Source: an uncultured Lachnospiraceae bacterium
GTDB taxonomy: Bacteria > Bacillota > Clostridia > Lachnospirales > Lachnospiraceae
Length of the DNA: 64,000 bases
Direction: 5' to 3'
NCBI GenBank assembly: GCA_944384155.1
Contig: CALWSG010000004.1
Span: 24,905 to 88,904 of the forward strand
Positions 53,048-61,832 of the stretch are shown here, one piece after another. The notes beneath the pieces are model-generated. The model was not told the origin of the DNA, searched no databases, and worked only from the letters and a program-made list of their open reading frames with translations. Position numbers and translations under genes: made by a program. Position 1 is the first letter of the stretch. The number at the start of each line of letters is the position of its first letter.

Positions 53048-54536
53048 ATGCATCTCCGTTCTTAAATATATCCTCGTCTACCGCCTGAATATATCTTATG
53101 GAAATTCCTGCCTTGTAAAGGCAGGAGTTTTTGTATTTTTCCACATTTTCTCCCAGTCTCTCAATAGTTTTTCCCAAAGAAAAATTACTTACGGCAACTC
53201 CTTCTTCTATAACCGCACTGTCCTCAGGCTCCATATAATATACCATAACATTTCCTGAAAATCTTTGGTCATTCTCCAGCATCTCCGTTATATCCTCCTT
53301 CTCCTGCCATGTAAGATTACTGTATATTACACCCTTTACATGGGAGAAATCAAGATTATTTCCTCCCGTTTCTATGTGCTTTTTTTCCATGGCCTCAATA
53401 ATGCTTTCACTGTCTTCTCCTTTGTATGTCACATACTTATTTCCATTGTCACCGTAGCCTGCTATTTCCAGTGTTACCGCAAGCTCATTATCCTTTCCTT
53501 CTATTACCATAGCCATAACAAAATCCCATTCCTCTATATCACGTCCACCTATCAGGCTGCCTTCATTTTCACCTATTTTCATTGATATAATAAATGCCCC
53601 TGCTATTATTAAGATTATGAGTACCGCCGATACTATACGTCTTGTAACTATATATGGTCTTTTTACATATCTTATAAATATATTTTTTACATTCTGCCTT
53701 ATATAATAAAACATTCCGCTTACATATGAGGTAAGACTTATTACCAGAAAGATTGCCATAATAGATTCCTGCCTGTTTAAAAAGCCTCCCGGTATGCCTC
53801 CTATATCCATAAGCTTTAACAGTGTTGCATTTTCTCCAAATATACAGGTGCACACCAGAAAAACCCATATAGCCGCACCCCATAATACTAAAGGTGCCTT
53901 TAGAAGACTTATTCTGTTGCCATAAGTATTATAGTAATGGCCTCCTACAATTATAAGCTTTTCAAAATAAGTTACCATCAGAAACATGACTGCAAGCATA
54001 ATAACAACATCTCTATCCGGCAGCCGAAAGCCCTCCATAAGCTGCTTTTCTCCGTAGGCAAAGTCAATCTTAAAGGTTGATGTTACAAGTATAATAAGTA
54101 TAGGAATCAATGTTATGATTCCTATAATCTCGTGCATCCTTCCCCTTGACTCATAATCACACTTTGCCATAAATACACACAGCACACCTATTGCCACAAC
54201 AATTAAAATAGTTGATGTATTTTTTAACAGAAGCTCCGACACCATTTTATAAAAAATATATATGCCGCCTACTGCCATAACAAAAAATCTTGCACTGCAT
54301 AAAATATTATATATTTTACTTCTCACAAGCTTTTCCCCAAATCTGCCGGATATTTTTAATGCAATCCACATATACGCCATTGACAGAAACATTCCTGCCA
54401 CAAGCAGCCACACATATGTCACATTTCCCGTCATTCCTGCCAAATGCCCTGAAAAAAGACATACCATACCTATATTTTCAGTTATTATTATCCTTTTAAG
54501 CTGTCGCACAGACACTTTTTTGTTTGCCGCAAACAT
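53019..54536 (-). CDS. Spore germinant receptor: GerAB transporter fused to GerAC-like domain
   Basis: The 505-residue protein has about ten spans in residues 15-318, the GerAB (APC-type) subunit that binds germinant (ISARF-type start, KAPLVLWG, LNRQESIMAIFLVISL). After the last span residues 325-445 match the first domain of GerAC: GGRDIEEWDFVMAMVIEG, VTYKGEDSESIIEAMEKKH, LDFSHVKGVIYSNL. GerAC is normally a separate lipoprotein of about 370 residues with its own lipobox. Here only domain 1 is kept and is tethered by the membrane part. No separate gerAC gene follows. It starts on the last base of the gerAA stop (TAATG). Confidence 0.85.
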   Translation of the reverse strand: MFAANKKVSVRQLKRIIITENIGMVCLFSGHLAGMTGNVTYVWLLVAGMFLSMAYMWIALKISGRFGEKLVRSKIYNILCSARFFVMAVGGIYIFYKMVSELLLKNTSTILIVVAIGVLCVFMAKCDYESRGRMHEIIGIITLIPILIILVTSTFKIDFAYGEKQLMEGFRLPDRDVVIMLAVMFLMVTYFEKLIIVGGHYYNTYGNRISLLKAPLVLWGAAIWVFLVCTCIFGENATLLKLMDIGGIPGGFLNRQESIMAIFLVISLTSYVSGMFYYIRQNVKNIFIRYVKRPYIVTRRIVSAVLIILIIAGAFIISMKIGENEGSLIGGRDIEEWDFVMAMVIEGKDNELAVTLEIAGYGDNGNKYVTYKGEDSESIIEAMEKKHIETGGNNLDFSHVKGVIYSNLTWQEKEDITEMLENDQRFSGNVMVYYMEPEDSAVIEEGVAVSNFSLGKTIERLGENVEKYKNSCLYKAGISIRYIQAVDEDIFKNGDASTGTDSSEK

Positions 54537-56035
54537 TATTTTTTTCTCCTTTTCCCCGGTTTGGTAAATATAGACCTTTCCTTAAGATTTTTTTCCGATG
54601 ACTTATAAATACTGTCCGCCTTATCTGCATCATCATTTACCTCATCCGCCACATACGGCATAAGATAAGGAAATCCAAAGCTTTTAAGAGCAGCAAGATG
54701 CCTTAATATAATAAGCATTCCTGCTATAACTCCAAAAAATCCAAACACATAAGCCATAGCTATAAGAAAATACTTGAGTATTCTGTAGGCAGATGAAAGC
54801 TCCTCATTTGTTACCGCAAAGGATGACAGTGCCGTAAGTGCCACAACTATAACTATAATAGGACTTACTATTCCGGCCGTCACCGCTGCCTGACCTATAA
54901 TAAGACCTCCCACTATACCTATAGTACTTCCCATTGGTCCCGGAATTCTTACTCCCGCTTCCCTTAACAATTCAAAGGACAGCTCCATTATAAGAACCTC
55001 CACCACAGCAGGAAACGGCACGCTGCTTCTGGCTTCTGCAAATGTTATGGCAAGAGGTGTAGGAAGTATTTCCGGATGAAAATTTACTGCCGCAAGATAA
55101 AGCGCGGGCAGGCACATTGCCAGAATTGATGCCGCATATCTTATTATTCTTGCCATTGTTGAAACTATATGTCTGTTATAGTAATCGTCTACGGTTTGAA
55201 AAAAGCTGTTGTAGGTTGTAGGCAGTATAAGTCCCACAGGCGTATTATCCACAAACAATACTACCCTTCCATCAAGGACTGCCATAGCTGCCTTATCAGG
55301 TCTTTCCGTTGTCTGAAACTGCGGAAAGGGAGAATGTTCATCCTCCTCAGTAAGCTGCTCTATAATTCCCGTATCCGTAATACCATCTATATTTATGTTA
55401 TCCAGCCTCCGCAGTATTTCATCTATAACAGACTGCCTTGCAATTCCTTCCACATACACTATTGCAACTGTAGTATTGCTTTTTGTTCCCATTATTTTTT
55501 CCTTTACCTTAAAGGAATTATTTCTCACCCGCTTTCTTACAAGTGCAGTATTTGCCTTAAGGGCGTCTGCAAATCCTTCCCTTGACCCTCTTATGACTTT
55601 TTCAGTGGTTGACTGTCCTATCCCCATCATGGGATAACCCTTGCTTTTTATCTTTATTGCCTTATCGTATCCGTCCACAAATATTACGCCGTCACCTATC
55701 ATTACACCCATAACGGCATCCTCTACGCTTTCAAGCTCCTTTACATCTGTAATTCCAAGAGCATTGTCACTTAAAAACTTATATATCTCATCCTTATCCA
55801 TTCCCATAAGCCTGCTTATAAGCTTGCCTATAACGGACTCCTCTATAGTAAGATTATTGACAACTACTTCCACATAAAAAATACACGCCTCTACCTCTGC
55901 CTTATTTCCAAGCTTCATTGTCCGCTTCTTAATATCGTCACAGTCTGTAAACATAGTCTCCATAATCTTAAGATTTTCCTCTAAGCTTTTGGACAGGGGC
56001 ATTTTTATTTTATCTGAAATATTATCTATATCCAT
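54536..56035 (-). CDS. gerAA: Spore germination receptor subunit A (GerAA)
   Basis: The 499-residue protein has a cytosolic N-domain (about 1-280, TMKLGNKAEVEACIFYVEVVV, NTALVRKRVRNNSFKVKEKIMGTKSNT, VDNTPVGLILPTTYNSFFQTVDDYY) and five to six spans with EVLIMELSFELLREAGVRIPGPMGSTIGIVGGLIIGQ. This is the GerA family channel-like subunit of the inner spore membrane. It is the first gene of a two-gene locus. A forespore-type -10 box lies about 50 bases before its start. GGAG lies 12 bases before the ATG. Confidence 0.94.
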   Translation of the reverse strand: MDIDNISDKIKMPLSKSLEENLKIMETMFTDCDDIKKRTMKLGNKAEVEACIFYVEVVVNNLTIEESVIGKLISRLMGMDKDEIYKFLSDNALGITDVKELESVEDAVMGVMIGDGVIFVDGYDKAIKIKSKGYPMMGIGQSTTEKVIRGSREGFADALKANTALVRKRVRNNSFKVKEKIMGTKSNTTVAIVYVEGIARQSVIDEILRRLDNINIDGITDTGIIEQLTEEDEHSPFPQFQTTERPDKAAMAVLDGRVVLFVDNTPVGLILPTTYNSFFQTVDDYYNRHIVSTMARIIRYAASILAMCLPALYLAAVNFHPEILPTPLAITFAEARSSVPFPAVVEVLIMELSFELLREAGVRIPGPMGSTIGIVGGLIIGQAAVTAGIVSPIIVIVVALTALSSFAVTNEELSSAYRILKYFLIAMAYVFGFFGVIAGMLIILRHLAALKSFGFPYLMPYVADEVNDDADKADSIYKSSEKNLKERSIFTKPGKRRKK

Positions 56036-56081
56036 ATGTTTCCCGACTCCTATGATGCATTAATCTTTTCTTACAAATCAC

Positions 56082-56104
56082 ATTATTTCCATCTAATTGA
56101 TGAT
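56082..56104 (-). promoter_or_regulatory. Possible forespore (sigma-G/F) promoter of gerAA
   Basis: On the minus strand GGAAATAAT (56090-56082) fits GGnnAnAHT. The -35 region, GAGTA about 15 bases upstream, is poor. gerA operons are sigma-G genes in Bacillus, which makes the site plausible. Confidence 0.35.
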
Positions 56105-56238
56105 TTACTCTTTTTATCTTAATATTTTTATTTAAAATGTCCTTGACAGTTTGGAAAAATTTGGTGTTGAAAAAGCATATAACTTTATGCTACTATGTAT
56201 TTAATTACAGTAAACACTATGATTTTAGAGAGGTATCC

Positions 56239-56859
56239 ATGTTTTCAGCAAACAATAAATTTTTTAATACAGCAGCACTTATAATTATATGTATTTTAAT
56301 GTCCGCCTGCAGTGATAAAGATGCAGAGGAAAATATCAAAGAAGATACTTCAGACACTTCCTTTGAAGCTGACACACGCAGCTTGGAGGACACAAACACT
56401 TTTGATACGGATATCTTTACAATAACATTAGGCTCCGATTGGATATACGACAACGATGCAAGCGAAGCCGTATCAGAATCCTCCGGCATTACATGCTATT
56501 ATTTTTACCACCCTGAGGATGGAGCTGATTCAGATTCTTTTAATGAACATTTAACTATATCTGTTGAGGATTTATCTGACACAGGCAAAGATTTCTCCAC
56601 ATTTAAAGATTTGATAACGGAACAGATGAAGTCCGATGCATATACGGTAAATTCTGCTGAAAGCACGGTTATTAACGGCTATGATGCGTGGAAGGTAAAA
56701 TATGATAGTGCCGCAGGTGATACAGTTATGAAAAATTATCTTGTGGCACTGAATGTGGAAAATACTATATGCTCCTTTACCTTTACATGCGGGCCTGAAG
56801 CTTATGATTCCCATTTATCCCTTGTGGACCAGCTTATTTCTTCTGCAATATTTAAATAA
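56239..56859 (+). CDS. Lipoprotein with PsbP/DcrB-like domain
   Basis: The 206-residue protein has a lipoprotein signal (lipobox LMSAC, Cys about 20), an acidic linker (21-55) and a single domain (about 58-206: TFDTDIFTITLGSDWIYDN, SFNEHLTISVEDL, INGYDAWKVKYDSAAG, NTICSFTFTCGPEAYDSHLSLVDQLISSAIF). The pattern GSDW...and a late F-x-F-x-C strand before a final helix resembles PsbP/DcrB-type lipoproteins. No function is known. It is divergent from gerAA and followed by its own terminator. GAGAGG precedes the ATG at 56239. Confidence 0.7.
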   Translation: MFSANNKFFNTAALIIICILMSACSDKDAEENIKEDTSDTSFEADTRSLEDTNTFDTDIFTITLGSDWIYDNDASEAVSESSGITCYYFYHPEDGADSDSFNEHLTISVEDLSDTGKDFSTFKDLITEQMKSDAYTVNSAESTVINGYDAWKVKYDSAAGDTVMKNYLVALNVENTICSFTFTCGPEAYDSHLSLVDQLISSAIFK

Positions 56860-56875
56860 ATCTAAAATTATGCCT

Positions 56876-56910
56876 GACTGCCGCCTTATTTATGTTTTAA
56901 AGCGGCAGTC
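56876..56910 (+). terminator. Terminator after the lipoprotein gene
   Basis: A 9-bp stem GACTGCCGC/GCGGCAGTC with a 17-base AT-rich loop, then CTATTTTT. Confidence 0.8.
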
Positions 56911-56985
56911 CTATTTTTCCCTATGGGTATAAGTATTATATTTTTTTCATATAATGTAATAAACATTTCTTGTGGAGTTTCAGAT

Positions 56986-57396
56986 ATGAAGCATAAGCTC
57001 TTTTCAGTCTTTTTTACACTCTGTGCTGCTTTTTTATTATATGGCTGCGGCATAGAGAAGTATGACGATACTAAGATAAACGATCTTGATTATGCCGTTC
57101 TGGCTGAAGAAGATATTCCCGAACCTGTATTACAGATAATCGAAAAAAGCAAGTCGGAAAATTTCAGAAAAACATATACCGACGGAAGCTTTCTATACAT
57201 AATTATCGGCTATGGTGCCCAGCCCACTACTAACTACAGCATAACAATAGAGGATTTATATGAAGCGAAAAACGCCATTTTTGTTTCATCCATGCTTAAA
57301 GGTCCTTCCAAAAAGGAGATAGTCGTGGAAACTGAAACATATCCTTATGTAGTTTTAAAATTGCAGTATTCAGATAAAACAGTGATATTTAAATAG
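56986..57396 (+). CDS. PrcB-like lipoprotein
   Basis: The 136-residue protein has a lipoprotein signal (lipobox LYGC, Cys about 21). The mature part has FLYIIIGYGAQPTTNYSITIEDL and a final PYVVLKLQYSDKTVIF, which resembles the C-terminal domain of PrcB, a partner of a surface protease in spirochaetes; the G-x-x-P-T-x-x-Y-S-I turn is the key match. Its role here is unknown. It lies just before the SPOCS-LysM gene, and the promoter of that gene overlaps its 3' end. GGAG precedes the ATG at 56986. Confidence 0.7.
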   Translation: MKHKLFSVFFTLCAAFLLYGCGIEKYDDTKINDLDYAVLAEEDIPEPVLQIIEKSKSENFRKTYTDGSFLYIIIGYGAQPTTNYSITIEDLYEAKNAIFVSSMLKGPSKKEIVVETETYPYVVLKLQYSDKTVIFK

Positions 57397-57412
57397 GTAT
57401 AAGGCATATACT
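57383..57412 (+). promoter_or_regulatory. Possible sigma-E promoter of the SPOCS-LysM gene
   Basis: TGATATT (57383-57389), 15 bases, CATATACT (57405-57412). The -35 box matches six of seven bases of KMATATT and the -10 box is a loose match. The -35 lies inside the end of the preceding gene. Confidence 0.4.
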
Positions 57413-57445
57413 TTATAAATAATAAATAGCAAGGGGTACTATCTT

Positions 57446-58993
57446 ATGGAATTAATAAGAAAAAATGTTCATATGAACCGCTTAAAATCACACATTGTTA
57501 CCCAGCTTACACTGGATGACGATTTTAATGTTCCCGATGTAAATGATGATATATATAAAATTATTACAAAAGATGGTGTTATCACATCATCGGGAACTAA
57601 AATACAGGACAGCAAGGTTGTTGTCTCCGGAGAACTGAAATTTAAATTTTTGTACGGCAGCTCCGATGATAAGGGGAAAATACATCACATGTCAGGCTCC
57701 ATTCCTTTTACTGAAAATGTAAACTGTGACAATATGGATGACCATGACGGGGTTACGGTCAAATGGGATATAGATGATTTAAGCATTGATATTATAAATA
57801 CAAGAAAAATAAGCGTCAAGGCAATAATTACTCTGTCCGTTTCCTGCGAAGATATTTACGATATTGAAACGGCATATATGCCGGAAAATGAAACAGGAAT
57901 ACTATGTCTTCAAAAAACCTCTGATGTTACACAGCTTGCCGTGTGCAAAAAAGATATATTACGCATTAAGGAAAGTATAGATATTCCTTCCGGAAAACCA
58001 AACATAGGGGAAATAATATGGGATACAACCTGCCTTAAATCTGTTTCCACAAAGCTTCTCGACGGAAAATTAAGCATAAGCGGTGAAATATCACTTTTTG
58101 TTCTCTATGAGAGTGAAGACGAAAATGCTCCTGTTCAATGGCTTGACACAGGTTTTTCCTTTGGCAATACTATTGATGTTCCCGGCTGCACTGAGGATAT
58201 GATAGGGGACATTGAGGTTACCATTGGCAGCACAAACATTTCCCTTAAAAACGACTATGACGGAGAGCCAAGAACACTGGAGCCTGATATAGTGTTAGAC
58301 CTGAATATGAAAATATACAGGGAAGAGCCTGTGGATTTTCTCATAGATGCCTACTCCCCTGACTGCAGGGTTATTCCTACATATAATACAGTAAATTATA
58401 ACAGTATAATAACTAAAAACCTGTCTAAGTGCAGGATTGCCGACAAGCTTAAGCTTGACTCATCAAAGGGACAGATATTACAGCTTTTAAGCTCATCAGG
58501 CAATGCAAGAATTGACGATATTTCCATAAACGAAGGAGGGCTTACGGTTGAGGGAATAGTGTCTGCTAAGCTTATGTATATTTCCTCTGATGATAAGAAT
58601 CCTCTTGCCATAGCCGATGAAATTATACCCTTTACCCACAATGTAGAAGCCTCAGGAATTAATGACGAAGCTCTCAGCTTTATTCGGCCGTCGGTAGAAC
58701 AGCTAAATGTTGTTATGACCGGCTCCAATGAGATAGAGGTTAAGGCATCTGTTATTCTTGATTGTCTTGTTCTTGGAAAAAACTCCGACAGCATTATTAC
58801 AGATATCAATACTGAGGAATTTGACTCTGACGAACTTCAGTCACGTCCCGGAATGACAGCTTACCTTACAAAAGCAGATGACACCCTCTGGGATATAGCA
58901 AAAAGCTTTCACAGCACAAAAGAAAGAATCATGGAAGTCAACGAGCTAAAAACAGAAGCAATAACTCCTGGAGAAATGCTTCTTATCGTATAA
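57446..58993 (+). CDS. SPOCS (DUF3794) repeat and LysM domain protein
   Basis: The 515-residue protein has no signal peptide. It has two to three DUF3794/SPOCS beta domains (about 35-150, 165-290 and 325-450; repeats of the type KVVVSGELKFKFLYGSSDD, LSISGEISLFVLYESEDE and LTVEGIVSAKLMYISSDD) and one C-terminal LysM (about 470-515, ADDTLWDIAKSFHSTKERIMEVNEL). SPOCS-LysM proteins such as SpoVID, SipL and related proteins act at the mother-cell side of the spore coat. This domain set is typical of clostridial coat assembly factors. The position in the spo/ger region and a sigma-E-like promoter agree with that. A strong terminator follows. Confidence 0.88.
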   Translation: MELIRKNVHMNRLKSHIVTQLTLDDDFNVPDVNDDIYKIITKDGVITSSGTKIQDSKVVVSGELKFKFLYGSSDDKGKIHHMSGSIPFTENVNCDNMDDHDGVTVKWDIDDLSIDIINTRKISVKAIITLSVSCEDIYDIETAYMPENETGILCLQKTSDVTQLAVCKKDILRIKESIDIPSGKPNIGEIIWDTTCLKSVSTKLLDGKLSISGEISLFVLYESEDENAPVQWLDTGFSFGNTIDVPGCTEDMIGDIEVTIGSTNISLKNDYDGEPRTLEPDIVLDLNMKIYREEPVDFLIDAYSPDCRVIPTYNTVNYNSIITKNLSKCRIADKLKLDSSKGQILQLLSSSGNARIDDISINEGGLTVEGIVSAKLMYISSDDKNPLAIADEIIPFTHNVEASGINDEALSFIRPSVEQLNVVMTGSNEIEVKASVILDCLVLGKNSDSIITDINTEEFDSDELQSRPGMTAYLTKADDTLWDIAKSFHSTKERIMEVNELKTEAITPGEMLLIV

Positions 58994-59001
58994 CTTATCA
59001 C

Positions 59002-59051
59002 CATAAGAAAGGGCAGCCACCCTGTCACCCCGGGAGCCGCCCTTTCTTATG
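59002..59051. terminator. Terminator between SPOCS-LysM gene and the orphan
   Basis: A 13-bp perfect stem CATAAGAAAGGGC/GCCCTTTCTTATG with a 24-base GC-rich loop between convergent genes. Confidence 0.8.
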
Positions 59052-59081
59052 TTATAGAATTAATAAATTGTATGTTTTATA

Positions 59082-59654
59082 TTACTCTGCCGATTCGCCC
59101 TTATACTGATTGTAAAGTTCATACATCTTGTCATACGTCTGATAGCTGATTTCAGGAAGCTTTCCTCCCCACATGTTTTCAGCCTGCTTAAAGCCTTTCT
59201 CAAAGGCATTCATCATTTCCTTCATCTTTTCTTCATCATCCCCTGCATATGCCTTTGCAAATTCAAACATTCTGCCGGCAGTGTTGTTTACTCCCCAATA
59301 TCCGTCCTCTGATATTGCCTGCTGTGCTTCCTGTGCCGTCTTTGCATCAACGGTAAAATTACCCTTGGCTAATATCTTCCAAATATCATCAGAGTTCTTA
59401 ACTGCAAAGCCCTGCTTTACAAGCATGTCTGCTACCATACTCTTAAAGCTGTCAACTCTTGACTGGTTATCTGCCTTTAGCTTTGCTACAACAGCCATTC
59501 TGTCGCTGTCTGATGAAGGTTCATATACTACGCCTTCATTACTCTGTGCTTTTGCTAAGGTGCTTTCCCCTTCCTTTTTGCCGTATGTCTTTCCCTGTTC
59601 ATAGGCTGTCATTCCATATGTTCCGTTTGAACCTGAAATTCCGTTTACACTCAT
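59082..59654 (-). CDS. Sigma-28-controlled protein of unknown function
   Basis: The 190-residue soluble protein is not one I can name. The N-terminus MSVNGISGSNGTYGMTAYEQ is polar and probably disordered, like FlaG, FlgM and other flagellar export substrates in this window. The C-terminal half (about 110-190) is helical with SEDGYWGVNNTAGRMFEFAKA, then GFKQAENMWGGKLPEISYQTYDK, a pattern I recall from uncharacterised proteins of many motile bacteria. It has no Cys, signal peptide or membrane span. A sigma-28 promoter and two GGA-loop hairpins precede it, so it belongs to the late flagellar regulon. The ATG at 59654 has GGAGG before it; the upstream extension to 59705 is not supported. Confidence 0.8.
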   Translation of the reverse strand: MSVNGISGSNGTYGMTAYEQGKTYGKKEGESTLAKAQSNEGVVYEPSSDSDRMAVVAKLKADNQSRVDSFKSMVADMLVKQGFAVKNSDDIWKILAKGNFTVDAKTAQEAQQAISEDGYWGVNNTAGRMFEFAKAYAGDDEEKMKEMMNAFEKGFKQAENMWGGKLPEISYQTYDKMYELYNQYKGESAE

Positions 59655-59670
59655 TCTTTTCCTCCGTTCC

Positions 59671-59741
59671 GTCACCATCCCTGTGACTGAATTGCCGAAG
59701 TACATGCGTGTCTATGACAACGCATAGTTACCATCCGTGGT
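59671..59741 (-). promoter_or_regulatory. Leader with two GGA-loop hairpins, predicted CsrA sites
   Basis: On the minus strand the distal hairpin (59741-59730) has stem ACCA/TGGT with loop CGGA. The proximal hairpin (59687-59671) has stem GTCAC/GTGAC with loop AGGGATG; the word ACAGGGATG (59684-59676) matches ACARGGAUG of the CsrA consensus fully. The proximal hairpin ends five bases before GGAGG. A third, plain hairpin ATGCGT/ACGCAT lies between (59725-59704). The layout copies that of the flaG leader. Confidence 0.6.
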
Positions 59742-59761
59742 TATTTTGTTACTCATTGTAT

Positions 59762-59788
59762 ATATCGTCACTATTTTGCATAACTTTA
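59762..59788 (-). promoter_or_regulatory. Sigma-28 promoter of the orphan gene
   Basis: The minus strand reads TAAA, 15 bases, GACGATAT: a perfect -35, exact spacing and six of eight -10 bases. The stretch TAAAGTTATG is identical in the flaG promoter at 3664-3690. Confidence 0.7.
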
Positions 59789-59794
59789 CCAATA

Positions 59795-60457
59795 TTACTT
59801 AATATTCTCTAAAATAGTTATCTCCTGCTTATCTATATGTTTCAGTATTGCACGCCTGCCCTCTTCTATATTTCCCACTGCAAGGGCGTCTATAATGCTC
59901 CTATGCTCATTGGCAAGATTTTCCCTGGTTTCCTTATCCTTTATATACTCAAACCTATAGCGGTACATCTGCTCCCTGAGATTATTAAGTATCTGTATCA
60001 GTCTCTTATTTCCTGTGGATTTATATATTATCTCATGAAAATCCACATCAGTTATGGCAATTTCCTTTATATCATTTTTCCTTATTGCCCCCTTGAACCT
60101 GACAAGGTTTTCCTCCAATTGACTGATTATATCTCCGGTTATTTTCTGACATGACAATTCAATAGCAAGGCACTCAAGAACTCTCCTTACCTCCAGTACA
60201 TCTGTCAGATCCTTCCTTGTTATTCTTGCTACCTCCGCACTTTTTCTTGGAGTCATTACGACAAGACCTTCAAGCTCAAGCTTTCTTATTGCCTCCCTTA
60301 TAGGCGTTCTGCTTACTCCAAGCTTTTCTGCCAGCTTTATTTCCATAAGCCTTTCTCCCGGCTCCAGCTCACCTGTAAGTATTGCATTTCTCAGAGTATT
60401 AAAAACAACATCACGCAGAGGAAGAAATTCATCACCGCTTAAGCTAATATCTTTCAT
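59795..60457 (-). CDS. GntR/FadR-type regulator with FCD domain
   Basis: The 220-residue protein has a GntR winged helix (about 10-75, LRNAILTGELEPGERLMEIKLAEKLGVSRTPIREAIRKLELEGLV) and an all-helical FCD ligand domain (about 85-210, EVRRVLECLAIELSC, DVDFHEIIYKSTGNKRLIQIL). FCD domains bind organic acids through a metal site. Its ligand and targets are not evident. It overlaps the end of ispE by 14 bases and has GGAGG before the ATG, so it is probably cotranscribed with ispE, an unusual pairing for a catabolic regulator. Confidence 0.92.
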   Translation of the reverse strand: MKDISLSGDEFLPLRDVVFNTLRNAILTGELEPGERLMEIKLAEKLGVSRTPIREAIRKLELEGLVVMTPRKSAEVARITRKDLTDVLEVRRVLECLAIELSCQKITGDIISQLEENLVRFKGAIRKNDIKEIAITDVDFHEIIYKSTGNKRLIQILNNLREQMYRYRFEYIKDKETRENLANEHRSIIDALAVGNIEEGRRAILKHIDKQEITILENIK

Positions 60458-61343
60458 CCCCGTTTCCTCCGTCTGTTATATATACCTGCCTGCATTCTCT
60501 GTTTGACTTCAATGCCATATATGCATTTTTTGCAATGTATACATCATCAAATACGCCGAATACTGTAGGACCGCTTCCGCTCATTACTGCATTTAATGCT
60601 CCCATGTTGAGCATAATCTGCTTTATTTCTCCTATCACAGGATACTCTGCAACAGTAACCTCCTCCAGCACGTTGCCAAGCCTTCCTGCCATACCTCTCA
60701 AATCATTTCTGTATATGGAATCTATCATGCCATCTATATCAGGATGATTTTTTATCTCATCCACATTAAGATTTCCGTATACAATTCTTGTTGATACACT
60801 TATTGATGGTTTTGCAAGTACTATAATACACTCCGGCATTGGCGGAATAGGCGTAAGTATCTCACCTATTCCCTCTGCCAGTGCCGTTCCTCCCATGACA
60901 CAGTAAGGCACATCTGCCCCAAGCTTAATGCTTCGTTCCATTAGCTCCGCCTCTGTCAGATGAAGATCAAACATTCTGTTTATTCCCTTAAGCACTGCTG
61001 CAGCATCTGCACTGCCGCCTCCCATGCCCGCCGCTACCGGTATCATCTTGCGTATTTTTATGTGTATACTTTCCGTAATGCCAAACTCATCCATAAGCAG
61101 CTCCGCTGCCCTGTAGGCAAGATTATTTTCATTTGCCGGAAGATATTTAAGATTAGTTTCTATACCTATATGACGCATAGCTCCCAAATTTCCCAGACAT
61201 TGAATTTCTATACCATCATACAGTCCTACCCGCTGCATAATCGTTCTGACTTCATGGTATCCGTCTTCTCTCTTTCTTAATACATCCAATCCTAAATTTA
61301 TTTTGCCGTGAGCTCTTGTTCTCACAACTTCCATATATCTCAT
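60444..61343 (-). CDS. ispE: 4-diphosphocytidyl-2-C-methyl-D-erythritol kinase
   Basis: The 299-residue GHMP kinase has RTRAHGKINLGLDVLRKREDGYHEVRTIMQ at the N-terminus, ATP loop IPVAAGMGGGSADAAAVLKG and the late AVMSGSGPTVFGVFDD. It is the fourth step of the MEP isoprenoid pathway. The family length is normal. AGGAG precedes the ATG at 61343. Confidence 0.96.
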   Translation of the reverse strand: MRYMEVVRTRAHGKINLGLDVLRKREDGYHEVRTIMQRVGLYDGIEIQCLGNLGAMRHIGIETNLKYLPANENNLAYRAAELLMDEFGITESIHIKIRKMIPVAAGMGGGSADAAAVLKGINRMFDLHLTEAELMERSIKLGADVPYCVMGGTALAEGIGEILTPIPPMPECIIVLAKPSISVSTRIVYGNLNVDEIKNHPDIDGMIDSIYRNDLRGMAGRLGNVLEEVTVAEYPVIGEIKQIMLNMGALNAVMSGSGPTVFGVFDDVYIAKNAYMALKSNRECRQVYITDGGNGDERY

Positions 61344-61403
61344 CTTCCGGTTCTCCTTTTACTGTTGATTAAAATTTAAGCATTTGCGAAGCTCTTAATA
61401 TTT

Positions 61404-61790
61404 TCAGAATGCATCATCAAATTCTTCTCCGCTCATAAATTCGCGGCCTGATACACGCTTTCTGGCACGCTCTGCCTCTACCATATCTGAAAGCATATTT
61501 TTTACATTTTCAGAATCTTTTATTCTTTTAATATCAAATTCCGGTGTGGATTTATCTGCCGAGCATACATGAATTGTTCCAAGCCCCCACAGTCTTTGAC
61601 CAATACTTCTCTTAAGAGTCATATCCATTATTCTGTAAAGACGTATTTCTTCCTCATTTGTATTTAAAATTCCTGTCTTTATAATAAGCTTTTCATCTGT
61701 GACCCTATATCTTGTAAACGTCCATGGAAGCCCAAAGATTATCCGTTTCCTGTCCTTCCACCTGTATATGGTTTCATTATCCCTTGCCAT
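61404..61790 (-). CDS. Bacterial PH-domain (bPH2/YdbT-like) protein
   Basis: The 128-residue protein has a single bPH2 domain (about 5-95: IIFGLPWTFTRYRVTDEKLIIKTGILNTNEEEIRLYRIMDMTLKRS, then LWGLGTIHVCSADKSTPEFDI) and a charged C-terminal tail. There are no membrane spans, unlike typical YdbS/YdbT proteins. Its role is unknown. It lies between pgcA and ispE. I chose the ATG at 61790 with AGGAGA before it; an upstream start at 61826 would begin just after pgcA. Confidence 0.85.
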   Translation of the reverse strand: MARDNETIYRWKDRKRIIFGLPWTFTRYRVTDEKLIIKTGILNTNEEEIRLYRIMDMTLKRSIGQRLWGLGTIHVCSADKSTPEFDIKRIKDSENVKNMLSDMVEAERARKRVSGREFMSGEEFDDAF

Positions 61791-61832
61791 ATATTTCTCC
61801 TTTCCGTAATTGGGAGACTTATTCATAGCCCA

